Below are positions 46,038-55,174 of a DNA stretch of 64,000 nt, in pieces; positions within the stretch are counted from its first letter, which is position 1, and each line of letters opens with the position of its first letter. The notes beneath the pieces are model-generated. The model was not told the origin of the DNA and made no database searches. It saw nothing but the letters and a program-made list of their open reading frames with translations. The stretch is from assembly GCF_003290125.1 (NCBI RefSeq), contig NZ_QMKH01000001.1:124001-188000 (forward strand), written 5' to 3'. Origin of the DNA: Microvirga flavescens. GTDB taxonomy: Bacteria > Pseudomonadota > Alphaproteobacteria > Rhizobiales > Beijerinckiaceae. The position numbers and the translations under genes were made by a program.

Positions 46038-46970
46038 ATGACCGGCGGCACTACCCTTCCCGCGCCAACCGCGCCGGCACGCGGCTTCCTCGTGACGAAC
46101 CTGCTTGCCTGTTCGATTCTCTGGGCGAGCGGATTTCTGTTCGTGAAACTCAGCGGCGACGTGAACCCCTTCGCGCTGGCGGGCATGCGCGGGCTGATTG
46201 GCGCGACCTCACTCGCCTTGTGGTTCGCCGTCCAACGCAAGAGCATCATTCCGCACGGGCGTGAATGGCTGAGCTGGATCATTCTCGGAGCCCTCAACGG
46301 CTGGATCCCGAACGTGCTCCTCGCCTACGCTCTGACGCAGATCACCACGGGGCCCGCCGCGATGATTCAGGCCTCCTCCCCACTCATCGTCGCGGTGCTC
46401 GCGCATTTCATGTTCGCCGAGGAGCGGCTGACGCGCGGCCGCATGATGGGCGTCATGCTCGGCTTTATTGGCATGGCCATTCTCATCGGTCCGGCGGCGT
46501 TTCCGGAAAGCGGGGTCAGCCCGTCGGGTGCGCTCGCCATGCTCGGCTGCGCCTTGAGCTATGCCAGCGCGAACCTCTATATACGTGTCGTGCGACAGGC
46601 CGACCCTGCCCGTCTCGCGCTCGGCCAACAAATCTGCTCCGGCATCCCGGCGACGATTCTCGCTCTCGTTCTCGTCGGCCCATCTGCTTTCGGGGCGGTG
46701 CCGGCACATATCGCACCGCTTCTCGCCCTCGGCGTCATCGCAACGGCGCTGCCGATGCTGCTGTTCATGTACCTGATCCGCAGCGCCGGGCCGACTCGCG
46801 CCTCGATGGTGGGCTACCTTCTGCCTGTCTGGACCACGATCCTCGCGATGATCTTTCTTGGCGAGCGGATTGGTCCGCGCGAGATGCTTGGCGGCGCGGT
46901 CGTGCTGGCGGGCGTGGCGCTTGTTTCGCTCAGCGGAAGGCTGAAGACGGCATCGGGCCAGAAGCCCTGA
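46038..46970 (+). CDS. EamA/DMT-family transporter
   Basis: 310 residues from ATG 46038, seven bases after mutT. Ten predicted helices in two EamA repeats (FLVTNLLACSILWASGFLFVKLS and SPSGALAMLGCALSYASANLYIR), with the conserved end of each repeat (FAEERLTRGRMMGVMLGF and LGERIGPREMLGGAVVLAG). It is an inner-membrane drug/metabolite exporter. The position behind mutT suggests readthrough transcription rather than a shared function. Substrate unknown. Confidence 0.87.
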   Translation: MTGGTTLPAPTAPARGFLVTNLLACSILWASGFLFVKLSGDVNPFALAGMRGLIGATSLALWFAVQRKSIIPHGREWLSWIILGALNGWIPNVLLAYALTQITTGPAAMIQASSPLIVAVLAHFMFAEERLTRGRMMGVMLGFIGMAILIGPAAFPESGVSPSGALAMLGCALSYASANLYIRVVRQADPARLALGQQICSGIPATILALVLVGPSAFGAVPAHIAPLLALGVIATALPMLLFMYLIRSAGPTRASMVGYLLPVWTTILAMIFLGERIGPREMLGGAVVLAGVALVSLSGRLKTASGQKP

Positions 46971-46976
46971 CGACGA

Positions 46977-47354
46977 TCAATCCTTGAACTCTTCGATGGC
47001 GTCCACCTTCTCCGGGTAGAAGGCGATATAGCCCGCAATCGCCGCGACGGACGCCTGCGGCTTCTCATAGCTCCAGGCCGCGTCGCTTCGCACGAGGCCG
47101 CCCGCGCTGGCGGTGTAGTAGGTCGCATCTCCCTTGTAGGGACAGTTGGTGTGGCGACCAGTCTTGTCGAGAAGGTCCATCCGCACGTCTTTACGCGGAA
47201 TGTATTGCACGACCGGCAATGTCGCTTCGTGCAAGGCTAGCGCCTCTGTTGTTTCGGCGATGATGAAGCCGCCGAGGACCACGCGGATGCGGTGGGGATT
47301 CGGCGTGATCGAAATCGGATGATCCGGGCTGGATTTCTTCGTGGCGGGTTTCAT
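46977..47354 (-). CDS. DUF427 domain-containing protein
   Basis: 125 residues from ATG 47354; the open frame continues 32 codons upstream into noncoding sequence. The DUF427 pattern is plain: RIRVVLGGFIIAETTEALALHEATLPVVQYIPRKDV, then CPYKGDATYY and an acidic end with AAWSYEKP. DUF427 proteins are small beta-rich proteins of unknown biochemical function. Convergent with the EamA gene (6 bases). Confidence 0.88.
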   Translation of the reverse strand: MKPATKKSSPDHPISITPNPHRIRVVLGGFIIAETTEALALHEATLPVVQYIPRKDVRMDLLDKTGRHTNCPYKGDATYYTASAGGLVRSDAAWSYEKPQASVAAIAGYIAFYPEKVDAIEEFKD

Positions 47355-47446
47355 GGCGAAGGACCCTCGAAATGTGATGCCGCCGAAACCTGCGTTCCGC
47401 GGACCACACCAAAAACCTAGGGCGTAACCGTCCCGTGCCCAAGGCC

Positions 47447-48328
47447 TCACGGCCCCGGCTTCTCTCCGGTTTTCTGTTCCTCGACATGAAGCGCGTCAGC
47501 AAGCCGCATGCGGGCGCTGCCGGGACGCAGCGGCTTTTGCTGGCTCTCGTGCGGAGCCCAGCCGAGAAGCCAGACGATCTCGAACGTCGCCGGAACCCGC
47601 CCATCGGGATCGGCGAAGCATTCCGCATAGATCTCCGCCGCGCGCATCAAGGTGCGGCGTTTGAGGGGCGTCTTGCGGCGGTCGTGCAAGGCATTCGTCA
47701 GCCCCATGCGGCGAAGATCGCGCATGAGGGAAAACGGGTCGGCATAGCGCACGCGCACCACTTCCGAATCCGTGACCGGCAGCGCGAGCCCGGCCCGCTG
47801 GAGCAGGCTGCCAAGATCCCGCAAATCCGCGAAGGGCGCAACGCGCGGACTGACGCCGCCCTCGATCTCCACTTCCGCCGCCGTGAAGGCTTGCCGCAAT
47901 TCGGTCAGCGTCGAACCACCAAAGAGCGCCGCCACGAACAGACCGTCGGGCTTCAACGCGCGCCGGATCTGCACGAGCGCCCCCGGCAGATCGTTGACGC
48001 CCTGCAGCGCGAGCAGGGACACGATGAGATCGAACCGCGCATCGCCGAAAGGCAGGCTCTCTTCGTCGCCGACGATAGCCCCGGCTTCGGGAAGCGGCGA
48101 CAATCGCACCACCTCTCGAGCCCGCTTCGCCTGACGCAAGGCCGTCGCCGCCAGAGCCGTCGGCGTTCCGAGATCGAGAGCAAGCGAGAAGTCTCGCAAC
48201 ACCGCCGAGAGCCGCTCATCGAGATCTTCCACCGCCCGTGCGAGGAGAAAATCCGCATAGCCCTGACGCAGGGCGCGCTGGAGACGCTGACGGGCGAGGG
48301 AGCGGTCGAAAACGAGGGGCGCTGTCAT
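47447..48328 (-). CDS. NDUFAF5/BioC-like methyltransferase
   Basis: 293 residues from ATG 48328; the longer frame to 48886 is antisense to comF and not coding. Class I SAM fold with a weak motif I, then SLPFGDARFDLIVSLLALQGVNDLPGALVQIRRALKPDG, and a C-terminal part DPFSLMRDLRRMGLTNAL, RRKTPLKRRTLMRAAEIY. This matches the alphaproteobacterial relatives of the mitochondrial complex I assembly factor NDUFAF5. In mitochondria it hydroxylates an arginine of NDUFS7; whether the bacterial protein acts similarly is inference. Divergent from comF, a common arrangement in Rhizobiales. Confidence 0.85.
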   Translation of the reverse strand: MTAPLVFDRSLARQRLQRALRQGYADFLLARAVEDLDERLSAVLRDFSLALDLGTPTALAATALRQAKRAREVVRLSPLPEAGAIVGDEESLPFGDARFDLIVSLLALQGVNDLPGALVQIRRALKPDGLFVAALFGGSTLTELRQAFTAAEVEIEGGVSPRVAPFADLRDLGSLLQRAGLALPVTDSEVVRVRYADPFSLMRDLRRMGLTNALHDRRKTPLKRRTLMRAAEIYAECFADPDGRVPATFEIVWLLGWAPHESQQKPLRPGSARMRLADALHVEEQKTGEKPGP

Positions 48329-48439
48329 GGCGCGCACGGTATGGCGCGGAATGAGGACAACGCCAAGTGATTTTAACCGAAGCAGGAAGACCCCAATAGC
48401 CATCTTCGTTCCACCGGCGAGTTCAGCTAAGCTTGTCCC

Positions 48440-49225
48440 ATGAGCGATGTGAGCGAGACGAGCGAAACCGCGCCCCGGGGCCTGCGCCTGTTGCGCCTGG
48501 CGCAAGGATCCTTGCGTGGGGCGCTCGGCCTCGTCTATCCACCGACCTGCATCGCCTGCCAGGCGGCGATCGGGGAGCCGCACAGCCTGTGCGCCGCGTG
48601 CTGGTCCGGCATCCGCTTCATCGAGCGGCCCTATTGCGAGCGCCTCGGCACGCCTTTCTCCGTCGATATCGGCGTGCCGCTGCTCTCGCCCGCCGCCATC
48701 GCCGATCCGCCGGTTTTCGCCCGCGCCCGCGCGGTCGCCCAATATGACGGCACGGCCAGCGCCCTCATCCACCGCCTCAAATACGCTGACCGCCCGGACC
48801 TCGCCCGCGCGCTCGGCACCATGATGGTCCGTGCGGGCGCAGAATTGCTGAAGGACGCCGATGTGATCGTGCCGGTGCCGCTGCACCGCTGGCGGTTATG
48901 GCAACGGCGCTTCAATCAGGCGATGGCGCTCGCCAGCATCGTCGCGAAGGAAAGCGGCATCGACTGCGATCCCTCCCTCCTTGTCCGCGTGAAACACACC
49001 CGCCAGCAGGTCGGCCTCACCAAGGCGCAGCGCCAGCAGAATCTGCAAGGTGCTTTTCGCGTGCCCGAAAGTTCCCGTCCCGCCGTCAAGGACAGGCGCG
49101 TCCTTCTCATCGACGACGTGCTCACCACGGGCTCGACGGCCAACGCCGCCTCTCGCGCCCTTCTGAAAGCCGGAGCGGCCAAGGTCGATATCCTCGCTTT
49201 CGCAAGGGTTGTCGTGGAGGCTTGA
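48440..49225 (+). CDS. ComF family phosphoribosyltransferase-like protein
   Basis: 261 residues. An N-terminal zinc ribbon (Cys37, Cys40, Cys51, Cys54) precedes a type I phosphoribosyltransferase fold with the PRPP loop VLLIDDVLTTGSTANAA. VPVPLHRWRLWQRRFNQAMALA and KHTRQQVGLTKAQRQQNLQGAF are ComF hallmarks. In competent bacteria ComF helps in DNA uptake; in Rhizobiales its role is unknown. First of comF-grxC-nitrilase-DUF1178, a commonly seen order, with grxC starting 37 bases later. Confidence 0.9.
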   Translation: MSDVSETSETAPRGLRLLRLAQGSLRGALGLVYPPTCIACQAAIGEPHSLCAACWSGIRFIERPYCERLGTPFSVDIGVPLLSPAAIADPPVFARARAVAQYDGTASALIHRLKYADRPDLARALGTMMVRAGAELLKDADVIVPVPLHRWRLWQRRFNQAMALASIVAKESGIDCDPSLLVRVKHTRQQVGLTKAQRQQNLQGAFRVPESSRPAVKDRRVLLIDDVLTTGSTANAASRALLKAGAAKVDILAFARVVVEA

Positions 49226-49262
49226 GAATTCCTATATGTCGGGACGAACTGGAAGAGTGCTC

Positions 49263-49520
49263 ATGTCCCCCGTCACGATCTACACGAAAAGCTGGTGCCC
49301 CTATTGCGCCTCCGCAAAGAAGCTTCTCACCGAGAAGGGAGCGGCCTTCAGCGAAATCGACATCGAAAAGATGCCCGAGGCCCGCGCGGAGATGATCGAG
49401 AAGGCCGGCGGCCGCACCACCGTGCCGCAGATCTTCATCGGCGCTCGCCATGTCGGCGGCTGTGACGATCTTTATGCGCTGGACGCCAAAGGGGGACTTG
49501 AGTCACTCTTGCAGGCCTGA
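49263..49520 (+). CDS. grxC: Glutaredoxin 3
   Basis: 85 residues from ATG 49263; an extension to 49209 overlaps comF and is not Grx-like. The dithiol active site is CPYC (Cys12, Cys15), with the cis-Pro region TVPQIFI and the GSH-binding GGCDDL. Cytosolic glutathione-dependent disulfide reductase. Its stop overlaps an in-frame ATG of the following gene. Confidence 0.95.
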   Translation: MSPVTIYTKSWCPYCASAKKLLTEKGAAFSEIDIEKMPEARAEMIEKAGGRTTVPQIFIGARHVGGCDDLYALDAKGGLESLLQA

Positions 49521-49531
49521 TGGAGAATGCC

Positions 49532-50392
49532 ATGACCACCCGCTTCACCGCCGCCTGCGTCCAGATGCGTTCGGGGCGCGATCCGCTCAAGAACCGCGAT
49601 TCGGCAGTCGCCCTCGTGCGTGAGGCGGTGGCGGGTGGGGCGGATTTCGTCCAGACGCCGGAGATGACCTCCCTCGTCGACCGCAAGCGCGACGACATGT
49701 TGGCGAAGGTCGGCCCGCAGGAGGCGGACCCGACCCTTGCGAGCCTGCGTGAAGTGGCGCGCGAGCGCGGCACCGTGATCCAGGTGGGCTCGATTGCCGT
49801 GAAGGCCGGCGACAAGATCGCCAACCGCGCCTTCCTCATCGGTCCGGACGGCGAGATCCTCGCATCTTACGACAAGGTCCATCTGTTCGATGTCGATCTG
49901 CCGAACGGCGAAAGCTGGCGCGAATCGGCCACCTATTCCGGCGGCGACAAGGCCGTGCTGGCGGAAACACCGTGGGGGCTGCTCGGCATGACGATCTGCT
50001 ACGATGTGCGGTTCGCCGCGCTCTACCGCGCGCTTGCCGAAGGCGGCGCGTCCTTCCTCTCCGCTCCGGCCTGCTTCACGAAGCAGACCGGCGAGGCGCA
50101 TTGGAACGTGCTGCACCGCGCGCGTGCCATCGAAACCGGCTCCTTCATGATCTCGGCCGCGCAAGGCGGCCTGCATGAGGACGGCCGCGAGACGTTCGGC
50201 CATTCGATCATCGTCGACCCGTGGGGCCGTATTCTGGCTCAAGCGGGATCCGAGCCCGGCGTGATTCTCGCCGAGATCGACCCCGCGCTCGTGCTTGATG
50301 CGCGCTCCCGCATTCCGACGCTGAAGAATGCGCGCCCCTTCAAGATCGAACGGGCCTCCATCCCGCCCGCCAAGGACGCCAAGAGCGCCTGA
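49532..50392 (+). CDS. Carbon-nitrogen hydrolase (nitrilase superfamily, Nit2/omega-amidase type)
   Basis: 286 residues from ATG 49532, which has GGAG five bases upstream; ATG 49520 overlapping the grxC stop is also in frame. The Glu-Lys-Cys triad is in place: Glu44 (TPEMTSL), Lys115 (YDKVHLFD), Cys156 (TICYDVRF). The style fits the Nit1/Nit2 branch, which deaminates omega-amides or deaminated glutathione; proximity to grxC makes deaminated-glutathione repair attractive, but it is inference. Followed by DUF1178 after 43 bases. Confidence 0.9.
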   Translation: MTTRFTAACVQMRSGRDPLKNRDSAVALVREAVAGGADFVQTPEMTSLVDRKRDDMLAKVGPQEADPTLASLREVARERGTVIQVGSIAVKAGDKIANRAFLIGPDGEILASYDKVHLFDVDLPNGESWRESATYSGGDKAVLAETPWGLLGMTICYDVRFAALYRALAEGGASFLSAPACFTKQTGEAHWNVLHRARAIETGSFMISAAQGGLHEDGRETFGHSIIVDPWGRILAQAGSEPGVILAEIDPALVLDARSRIPTLKNARPFKIERASIPPAKDAKSA

Positions 50393-50435
50393 GCTCCTTC
50401 TTGGCTTCGCGCCGTTCAACCCTTATCTCGAACGC

Positions 50436-50876
50436 ATGATCAAGTACGCCCTGGCCTGTGAGCAGGCTCACGAATTCGAAAGCTGGTTTCCCTCGAGCGA
50501 TGCGTTCGAGACGCAGCGCAAGCGCGGCTTCGTGACGTGCCCGTTCTGCCACTCGGAGAGGATCGAAAAGCAGATCATGGCTCCTTCCGTCTCGCGGACC
50601 GACAAGACACCCGCGACGCGCGAGCCGCAGCCCGTCGCGGCGCTGACGGAGAAGGAACGCGAGATCCGTACCATGCTGCGGGCGCTGCGCGAGCACGTGA
50701 CGCAGAACGCGGAAGACGTCGGAAAAGGCTTCGCCGAAGAGGCGCGCAAGATGCACTATGGCGAAGCCGAACAACGCTCGATCTACGGCGAGACGGACTC
50801 GCGGGAGGCGCAGGCCCTCATGGAAGAGGGCATCGATGTGCTGCCGCTTCCGCTCGTTCCCGACGACCGAAACTAA
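50436..50876 (+). CDS. DUF1178 family protein
   Basis: 146 residues from ATG 50436. It begins MIKYALACEQAHEFESWFPSSDAFETQ and has a possible zinc knuckle, Cys8 with Cys35/Cys38 (CPFC). The end, EDVGKGFAEEARKMHYGEAEQRSIYGE, is highly typical of DUF1178, a small conserved alphaproteobacterial family of unknown function. Last gene of the comF-grxC-nitrilase series. Confidence 0.9.
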   Translation: MIKYALACEQAHEFESWFPSSDAFETQRKRGFVTCPFCHSERIEKQIMAPSVSRTDKTPATREPQPVAALTEKEREIRTMLRALREHVTQNAEDVGKGFAEEARKMHYGEAEQRSIYGETDSREAQALMEEGIDVLPLPLVPDDRN

Positions 50877-51003
50877 GCACTTTCGTCTAAACATCACTGC
50901 GGAGCCAATGCCGCTGCAATGCGTTTATCCCGGCAGACGCATCGGCACCTGAGCTTTTCAAGTGCATGCTGAGTGCCCGCGTCGGTGGCCAATGGAGGTC
51001 CCG

Positions 51004-51966
51004 ATGAACATTCCCACCCCCGATGAACCGTTGCGTGACGATGACGATGGCATCAGCCGTCGTGGTTTTCTCCGATGCATGACCTGGGCCGGAACAGGCG
51101 TCCTGTGGATGGTGAATGACGGCCTCCCGCGCTCGCTCGGCCTTTCGAGCGCCGAGGCGGCGACGGCGCTCAAGAGCAGCAAGCTCACCTTCCTGCAGAT
51201 CAGCGACAGTCACATCGGCTTCGACAAGCCCGCCAATCCGGATGCCCTAGCGACGCTGCGCGAGGCCGTTGCAAAGATCAAGGCGCTTCCCGTCAAGCCA
51301 TCCTTCATGGTTCACACGGGCGATATCAGCCATCTCTCGCGCGCAAAAGAATTCGACGACGCCGATCAGCTCATCAAGGAGGTCGGTCTTCCCGTTTTCT
51401 ATGTCCCTGGCGAGCATGATGTGCTCGATGAGGAGGCGGGCAAGCTCTACCGCGAGCGTTACGGCAAAGGCTCCAAGGGAGCCGGATGGTACAGCTTCGA
51501 TCAGGACGGCATTCATTTCATCGGGTTGGTGAACGTGGTCGATCTCAAGGCGGGAGGGCTCGGCAATCTCGGCGAAGAGCAGCTCAAATGGCTTGAAGAC
51601 GACGTGAAGGGGCTCTCGGCGAGTACGCCCATCGTGGTGTTTGCGCATATTCCGCTCTGGAGCGTCTATCCCGAATGGGGCTGGGGCACGGATGATGGCG
51701 CGCGCGCCCTGTCCTTCCTGAAACGCTTCGGCTCGGTGACGGTGATGAACGGGCACATTCACCAGATCATGCAAAAGATCGAAGGCAATATCGCTTTCCA
51801 TACCGCTCGCTCGACGGCTTTTCCGCAGCCCGCGCCGGGTACGGCTCCCGGGCCGGGGCCAATGCAGGTTCCTGCGGGCGAGTTGCGCAAATTTCTCGGT
51901 GTCGGCCATGTCAATTTCGTGCCCGGCAACAAGCGTCTCGCGATCATCGACACACCGCTCGCATGA
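51004..51966 (+). CDS. Tat-exported calcineurin-like metallophosphoesterase
   Basis: 320 residues from ATG 51004, five bases after GGAGG. A Tat signal with RR at 19-20 (SRRGFLRCM) leads to a periplasmic metallophosphoesterase: Asp68/His70 (DSHIG), VHTGDISH, GEHD, then VFAHIPLW and NGHIHQ supply the two-metal site. GEHD replaces the more common GNHD. The C-terminal 60 residues are Pro/Gly-rich then beta-strand. Its stop overlaps the start of a cupredoxin gene by four bases, so the two are probably co-translated. Substrate unknown. Confidence 0.88.
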   Translation: MNIPTPDEPLRDDDDGISRRGFLRCMTWAGTGVLWMVNDGLPRSLGLSSAEAATALKSSKLTFLQISDSHIGFDKPANPDALATLREAVAKIKALPVKPSFMVHTGDISHLSRAKEFDDADQLIKEVGLPVFYVPGEHDVLDEEAGKLYRERYGKGSKGAGWYSFDQDGIHFIGLVNVVDLKAGGLGNLGEEQLKWLEDDVKGLSASTPIVVFAHIPLWSVYPEWGWGTDDGARALSFLKRFGSVTVMNGHIHQIMQKIEGNIAFHTARSTAFPQPAPGTAPGPGPMQVPAGELRKFLGVGHVNFVPGNKRLAIIDTPLA

Positions 51967-52343
51967 GAGCGGTCGCACTTTGCGGCGGGAGAAGATCAAT
52001 GGTCACGACAGCAGCCCGATATATCGCCACTGCTTTTCTCGGTCCGCTTCTTGCCTGCGGAACGGCACTCGCCGCCGAGACCCCGGCAAGAGAGGTGAAG
52101 ATCGAGAACTTCACTTTCGCTCCCCAAACCCTCACCGTACCCGTTGGAACAACGGTCACCTGGATCAACGCGGACGACATTCCGCACACCGTCACCGCCG
52201 AAGATCACTCCTTCCGGTCGAAGGCGCTCGATACGAACGACCGTTTCACCTTCACCTTTTCGACGCCGGGAGAGTATGGCTACTTCTGCTCTCTCCATCC
52301 GAGGATGGTGGGCAAGATCATCGTCAAGGCTGCCGGGAACTGA
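51963..52343 (+). CDS. Exported cupredoxin (amicyanin/plastocyanin-like), copy 1
   Basis: 126 residues from ATG 51963 (ATGA overlap with the phosphoesterase), or 114 from ATG 51999, which has GGGAGAAG upstream. A signal peptide ends near ALAAE. The type I copper ligands are all present; numbered from the 51999 start they are His63 (IPHT), Cys97, His100 and Met103 (CSLHPRM). It is a small periplasmic blue-copper electron carrier or copper-binding protein. Convergent with a second cupredoxin, four bases apart. Confidence 0.9.
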   Translation: MRAVALCGGRRSMVTTAARYIATAFLGPLLACGTALAAETPAREVKIENFTFAPQTLTVPVGTTVTWINADDIPHTVTAEDHSFRSKALDTNDRFTFTFSTPGEYGYFCSLHPRMVGKIIVKAAGN

Positions 52344-52347
52344 AGCA

Positions 52348-52689
52348 TCAACGCGCCTTGCCCCGCACGACGTCGATACGGCCGACCATGTTCGGGTGGT
52401 AGCGACAATAATAGTCGATCGCGCCAGCCTTCTTGACGACGAGCGCGCCGGACTTGCCGGCCGGAAGCGAAACATCCCACTTCCCGTCTCTCGCCGTCGC
52501 CGTATGAGCCAGAAAGTCGCCGTTGACCCACTGGATCGTATCACCGACGTGAGCGACCACTTGCGCCGGGTTGAAGGCAAAGCCGGAGACCTTGACCTGG
52601 ATCACCTCCGCGCTTGCGGAGACAGGCCCTGCAAGCGCGAAGATCGCGACGAGAAGAACCCGATAGAGGTGTCGCGAGCCATCTGTCAT
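52348..52689 (-). CDS. Exported cupredoxin, copy 2
   Basis: 113 residues. A signal peptide ends near SASAE (~28). The copper site His62, Cys95, His98, Met101 (CRYHPNM) is complete. The fold matches copy 1 (FNPAQVVAHVGDTIQWVNGD against FAPQTLTVPVGTTVTWINAD), but overall similarity is modest. Its start overlaps the DUF4142 stop by four bases (ATGA), so it is the second gene of a minus-strand pair. Confidence 0.9.
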   Translation of the reverse strand: MTDGSRHLYRVLLVAIFALAGPVSASAEVIQVKVSGFAFNPAQVVAHVGDTIQWVNGDFLAHTATARDGKWDVSLPAGKSGALVVKKAGAIDYYCRYHPNMVGRIDVVRGKAR

Positions 52690-53210
52690 TTCATCTTCTC
52701 CACGAGATTTTCAGCATGCTGTTCATGCCCTTGAAAGACCTTCAGTCCCGTCGAGAGAAGATCCTTCAATTCGCTGTTGGTCGCGGATGGAATCAGCGTG
52801 TTCTGCAACGCCCCATTGACCGTCTTGTGATAGGCGACTTCGTTCTCAGCATAAGCTTTGTCGAAGGCCGCACCGCTCAGCTTCGCCAGCTTGGCATGCT
52901 CCTCGTCCGCCTGTTTGAGCAGCGCCTTGCTGGTGCCGTTGTTTTCCGGCGTGACCTTGAGTTTTTTGACGAGAGCAAGCGCCTTCTGGTTTACGGCCGT
53001 GTGGTCGCGCACCATGTCGTTTGCGAAAGCATGGACATCCTTGTTTTTGGATATCTTGAGCGCCTGCTCGGCAGCCTTGATGTCGATCTCGCCCGCCGTG
53101 TAGGCGATGTGAGCGATTTGTGGATCTGTCGGCTTGGCGTTTTGCGCCACGGCTCCCGCCGAGGCCACAAGCAAAGCTGTGAGCAATACGCCTTTTTTGA
53201 CGAAAAACAT
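52686..53210 (-). CDS. DUF4142 exported protein (ferritin-like fold)
   Basis: 174 residues from ATG 53210, with GGAGGTTCC directly upstream; the open frame goes on to 53249 but without family similarity. A signal peptide ends near AVAQ (~23). The mature part is a four-helix bundle type with the DUF4142 hallmark HAFANDMVRDHTAVNQKA and a later His-rich helix (FQGHEQHAENL). DUF4142 proteins are often stress-associated; function unknown. Coupled by an ATGA overlap to the cupredoxin downstream, which suggests a copper- or redox-related task. Confidence 0.88.
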   Translation of the reverse strand: MFFVKKGVLLTALLVASAGAVAQNAKPTDPQIAHIAYTAGEIDIKAAEQALKISKNKDVHAFANDMVRDHTAVNQKALALVKKLKVTPENNGTSKALLKQADEEHAKLAKLSGAAFDKAYAENEVAYHKTVNGALQNTLIPSATNSELKDLLSTGLKVFQGHEQHAENLVEKMK

Positions 53211-53386
53211 TGGAACCTCCACAGTTAGAGCCCCCACGCCAAACGCCACGGGATGTCAGATAGGTCAGGATTCGCAAATATCTCGCGGATTCTGATCCCA
53301 TCACGGGAATTCGATCAGGCACGGCCCGCTTTTCTCGCTCCCGCCGCACCCCATTTCCCCGGGTGATACCGCTTGAGGGAACAGGC

Positions 53387-53902
53387 TTGACCGTCTTCTT
53401 CACCAGCGACACGCATTTCGGCGATCCGCGCGTTCTCACCAAGGATCACCGGCCCTTCAGGACGATTCCGGAGCATGACGAAGCGTTGGTCGCGCGCTGG
53501 AACGGGACTGTCTCGCCAACCGACACGGTCTGGCATCTCGGCGATTTCGCCCTGCATGTGAGCGCGGAACGGATCGGGGAGCTGCTCGGCAACCTGCGCG
53601 GCAAAAAACATCTCGTCACCGGCAACAACGACGGCCCTGACACCCTCGCCGCAAAAGGATGGGCGAGCGTTCAGGCCTATGCGGAGCTCGATGTTGACGA
53701 CAAGCATTTGGTTCTTTGCCACTACGCCTTCCGCACATGGAAGAACAACTCCAAGGGCTGGCTTGATCTGCACGGCCACTCTCACGGCAGGCTCTCGCAC
53801 TTGACGCACCAATACGATGTCGGCGTCGATGTCTGGGACTTTCGGCCGGTCACGCTGGAGACTATTCTCACCATGCGACGATGGGGAAAGACACAGCGGT
53901 GA
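53387..53902 (+). CDS. Calcineurin-like metallophosphoesterase
   Basis: 171 residues from TTG 53387, six bases after GAGGGA; GTG 53363 is the only longer start and lacks a ribosome site. Metal-binding motifs: SDTHFGD, WHLGDF, GNND, and LCHYAF...HGHSHG. A short single-domain phosphoesterase, cytosolic, of the type often called phosphatase without substrate. It stands between the DUF4142 gene (divergent) and nhaA. Confidence 0.83.
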   Translation: MTVFFTSDTHFGDPRVLTKDHRPFRTIPEHDEALVARWNGTVSPTDTVWHLGDFALHVSAERIGELLGNLRGKKHLVTGNNDGPDTLAAKGWASVQAYAELDVDDKHLVLCHYAFRTWKNNSKGWLDLHGHSHGRLSHLTHQYDVGVDVWDFRPVTLETILTMRRWGKTQR

Positions 53903-53962
53903 ATTTTACATCGGACCGAGCTGCGCATTAAGAAGAAAAGCTCGGCGCGTGAGGAGGCAAGC

Positions 53963-55174
53963 GTGAATCGGCAACCAGGCCCCATAACGTCTTTGCGGCG
54001 GATCACCCTCCTGCGAAGCTTTCTCGGAAGCGAAGCGGCGAGCGGCCTCATTCTCATGGGCGTGACGGTTCTCGCGCTTGTCGTCGCCAATTCGCCCCTC
54101 GCCGATACCTATTTCCACGCGCTCCACGCCAAGATTCTCGGCCTCAGCGTCCAGCATTGGATCAACGATGCACTGATGGCGCTGTTCTTCCTGCTCGTCG
54201 GCCTTGAGATCAAGCGCGAGTTCCTCGACGGGCAATTGTCCACCTGGTCCCGTCGGGTGCTACCGGGCATCGCGGCGCTCGGCGGCATGGTTGTTCCGGC
54301 GCTCGTCTTTCTCGCATTTACGCGGGGCGACCCGTCGCTTTATCGCGGATGGGCCATTCCGGCGGCAACGGACATCGCCTTCGCTCTCGGCGTCCTCGCG
54401 CTTCTCGGCTCGCGCGTTCCGGCTTCGCTCAAGGTGTTCCTGACGGCGCTTGCGATCCTCGATGATCTCGGCGCCATCGTCATCATCGCGGTCTTCTACA
54501 CGGAGGGCCTCGATCTGCCGATGCTGGGAGCCGCCGCCGCGTGTCTTGCCGTACTCATCGCGCTCAACCGTCTCGGTGTCTCGCGGCTCGCCATTTATCT
54601 CACTGTCGGCGCGCTGCTTTGGTTCTTCGTTCTGAAATCCGGCATCCATGCCACGCTGGCGGGCGTTCTTCTCGCGTTGACCGTACCGCTCGGTTCCGCA
54701 TCGAAAAAGACGCGGGAGGAGATCTCACCGCTTCATCGGCTGGAACATGCACTTCAGCCTTTCGTCGCTTTCATCATCATTCCGATCTTCGGCTTCGCCA
54801 ATGCGGGACTGTCTTTCGCGAACGTCACGATGGAAGGCCTCGTCAGTCCGCTGCCGCTCGGCATCGCGCTCGGCCTCTTCGCGGGCAAGCAGATCGGCGT
54901 GTTCGCCTTTTCGATGATCGCCGTGAAGCTGCGCCTCGCCGATGTGCCGGCGCACGCGACGAACCTGCAGTTCTACGGCGTCGCGCTGTTGTGCGGCATC
55001 GGCTTCACCATGAGCCTGTTCATCGGCGCGCTGGCTTTTGAGAACACGCCGGAATTGATGAGCGCGACGAAGATGGGCGTGCTCGCAGGCTCCCTTCTCT
55101 CAGCGCTCGCAGGCTGGCTCGTGCTGATCATCGCCGACGGGCGGGCTCAGGCCCGTTCGGCGAGCAGCATGTAA
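53963..55174 (+). CDS. nhaA: Na+/H+ antiporter NhaA
   Basis: 403 residues, 12 helices. The ion site is intact: the Asp pair at 167-168 in [11 protein letters not shown] (E. coli Asp163/164) and Asp137 in ATDIAFALG (E. coli Asp133). The start is GTG 53963 with GAGGAGG upstream. It exchanges Na+ or Li+ for H+ at the inner membrane. Its 3' end overlaps the convergent ubiG by 28 bases. Confidence 0.96.
   Translation: MNRQPGPITSLRRITLLRSFLGSEAASGLILMGVTVLALVVANSPLADTYFHALHAKILGLSVQHWINDALMALFFLLVGLEIKREFLDGQLSTWSRRVLPGIAALGGMVVPALVFLAFTRGDPSLYRGWAIPAATDIAFALGVLALLGSRVPASLKVFLTALAILDDLGAIVIIAVFYTEGLDLPMLGAAAACLAVLIALNRLGVSRLAIYLTVGALLWFFVLKSGIHATLAGVLLALTVPLGSASKKTREEISPLHRLEHALQPFVAFIIIPIFGFANAGLSFANVTMEGLVSPLPLGIALGLFAGKQIGVFAFSMIAVKLRLADVPAHATNLQFYGVALLCGIGFTMSLFIGALAFENTPELMSATKMGVLAGSLLSALAGWLVLIIADGRAQARSASSM

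Noticed and set aside
48329-48886. N-terminal extension of the NDUFAF5-like methyltransferase to 48886
   Set aside because: Runs antisense through comF and crosses the divergent promoter region; ATG 48328 starts a complete methyltransferase.
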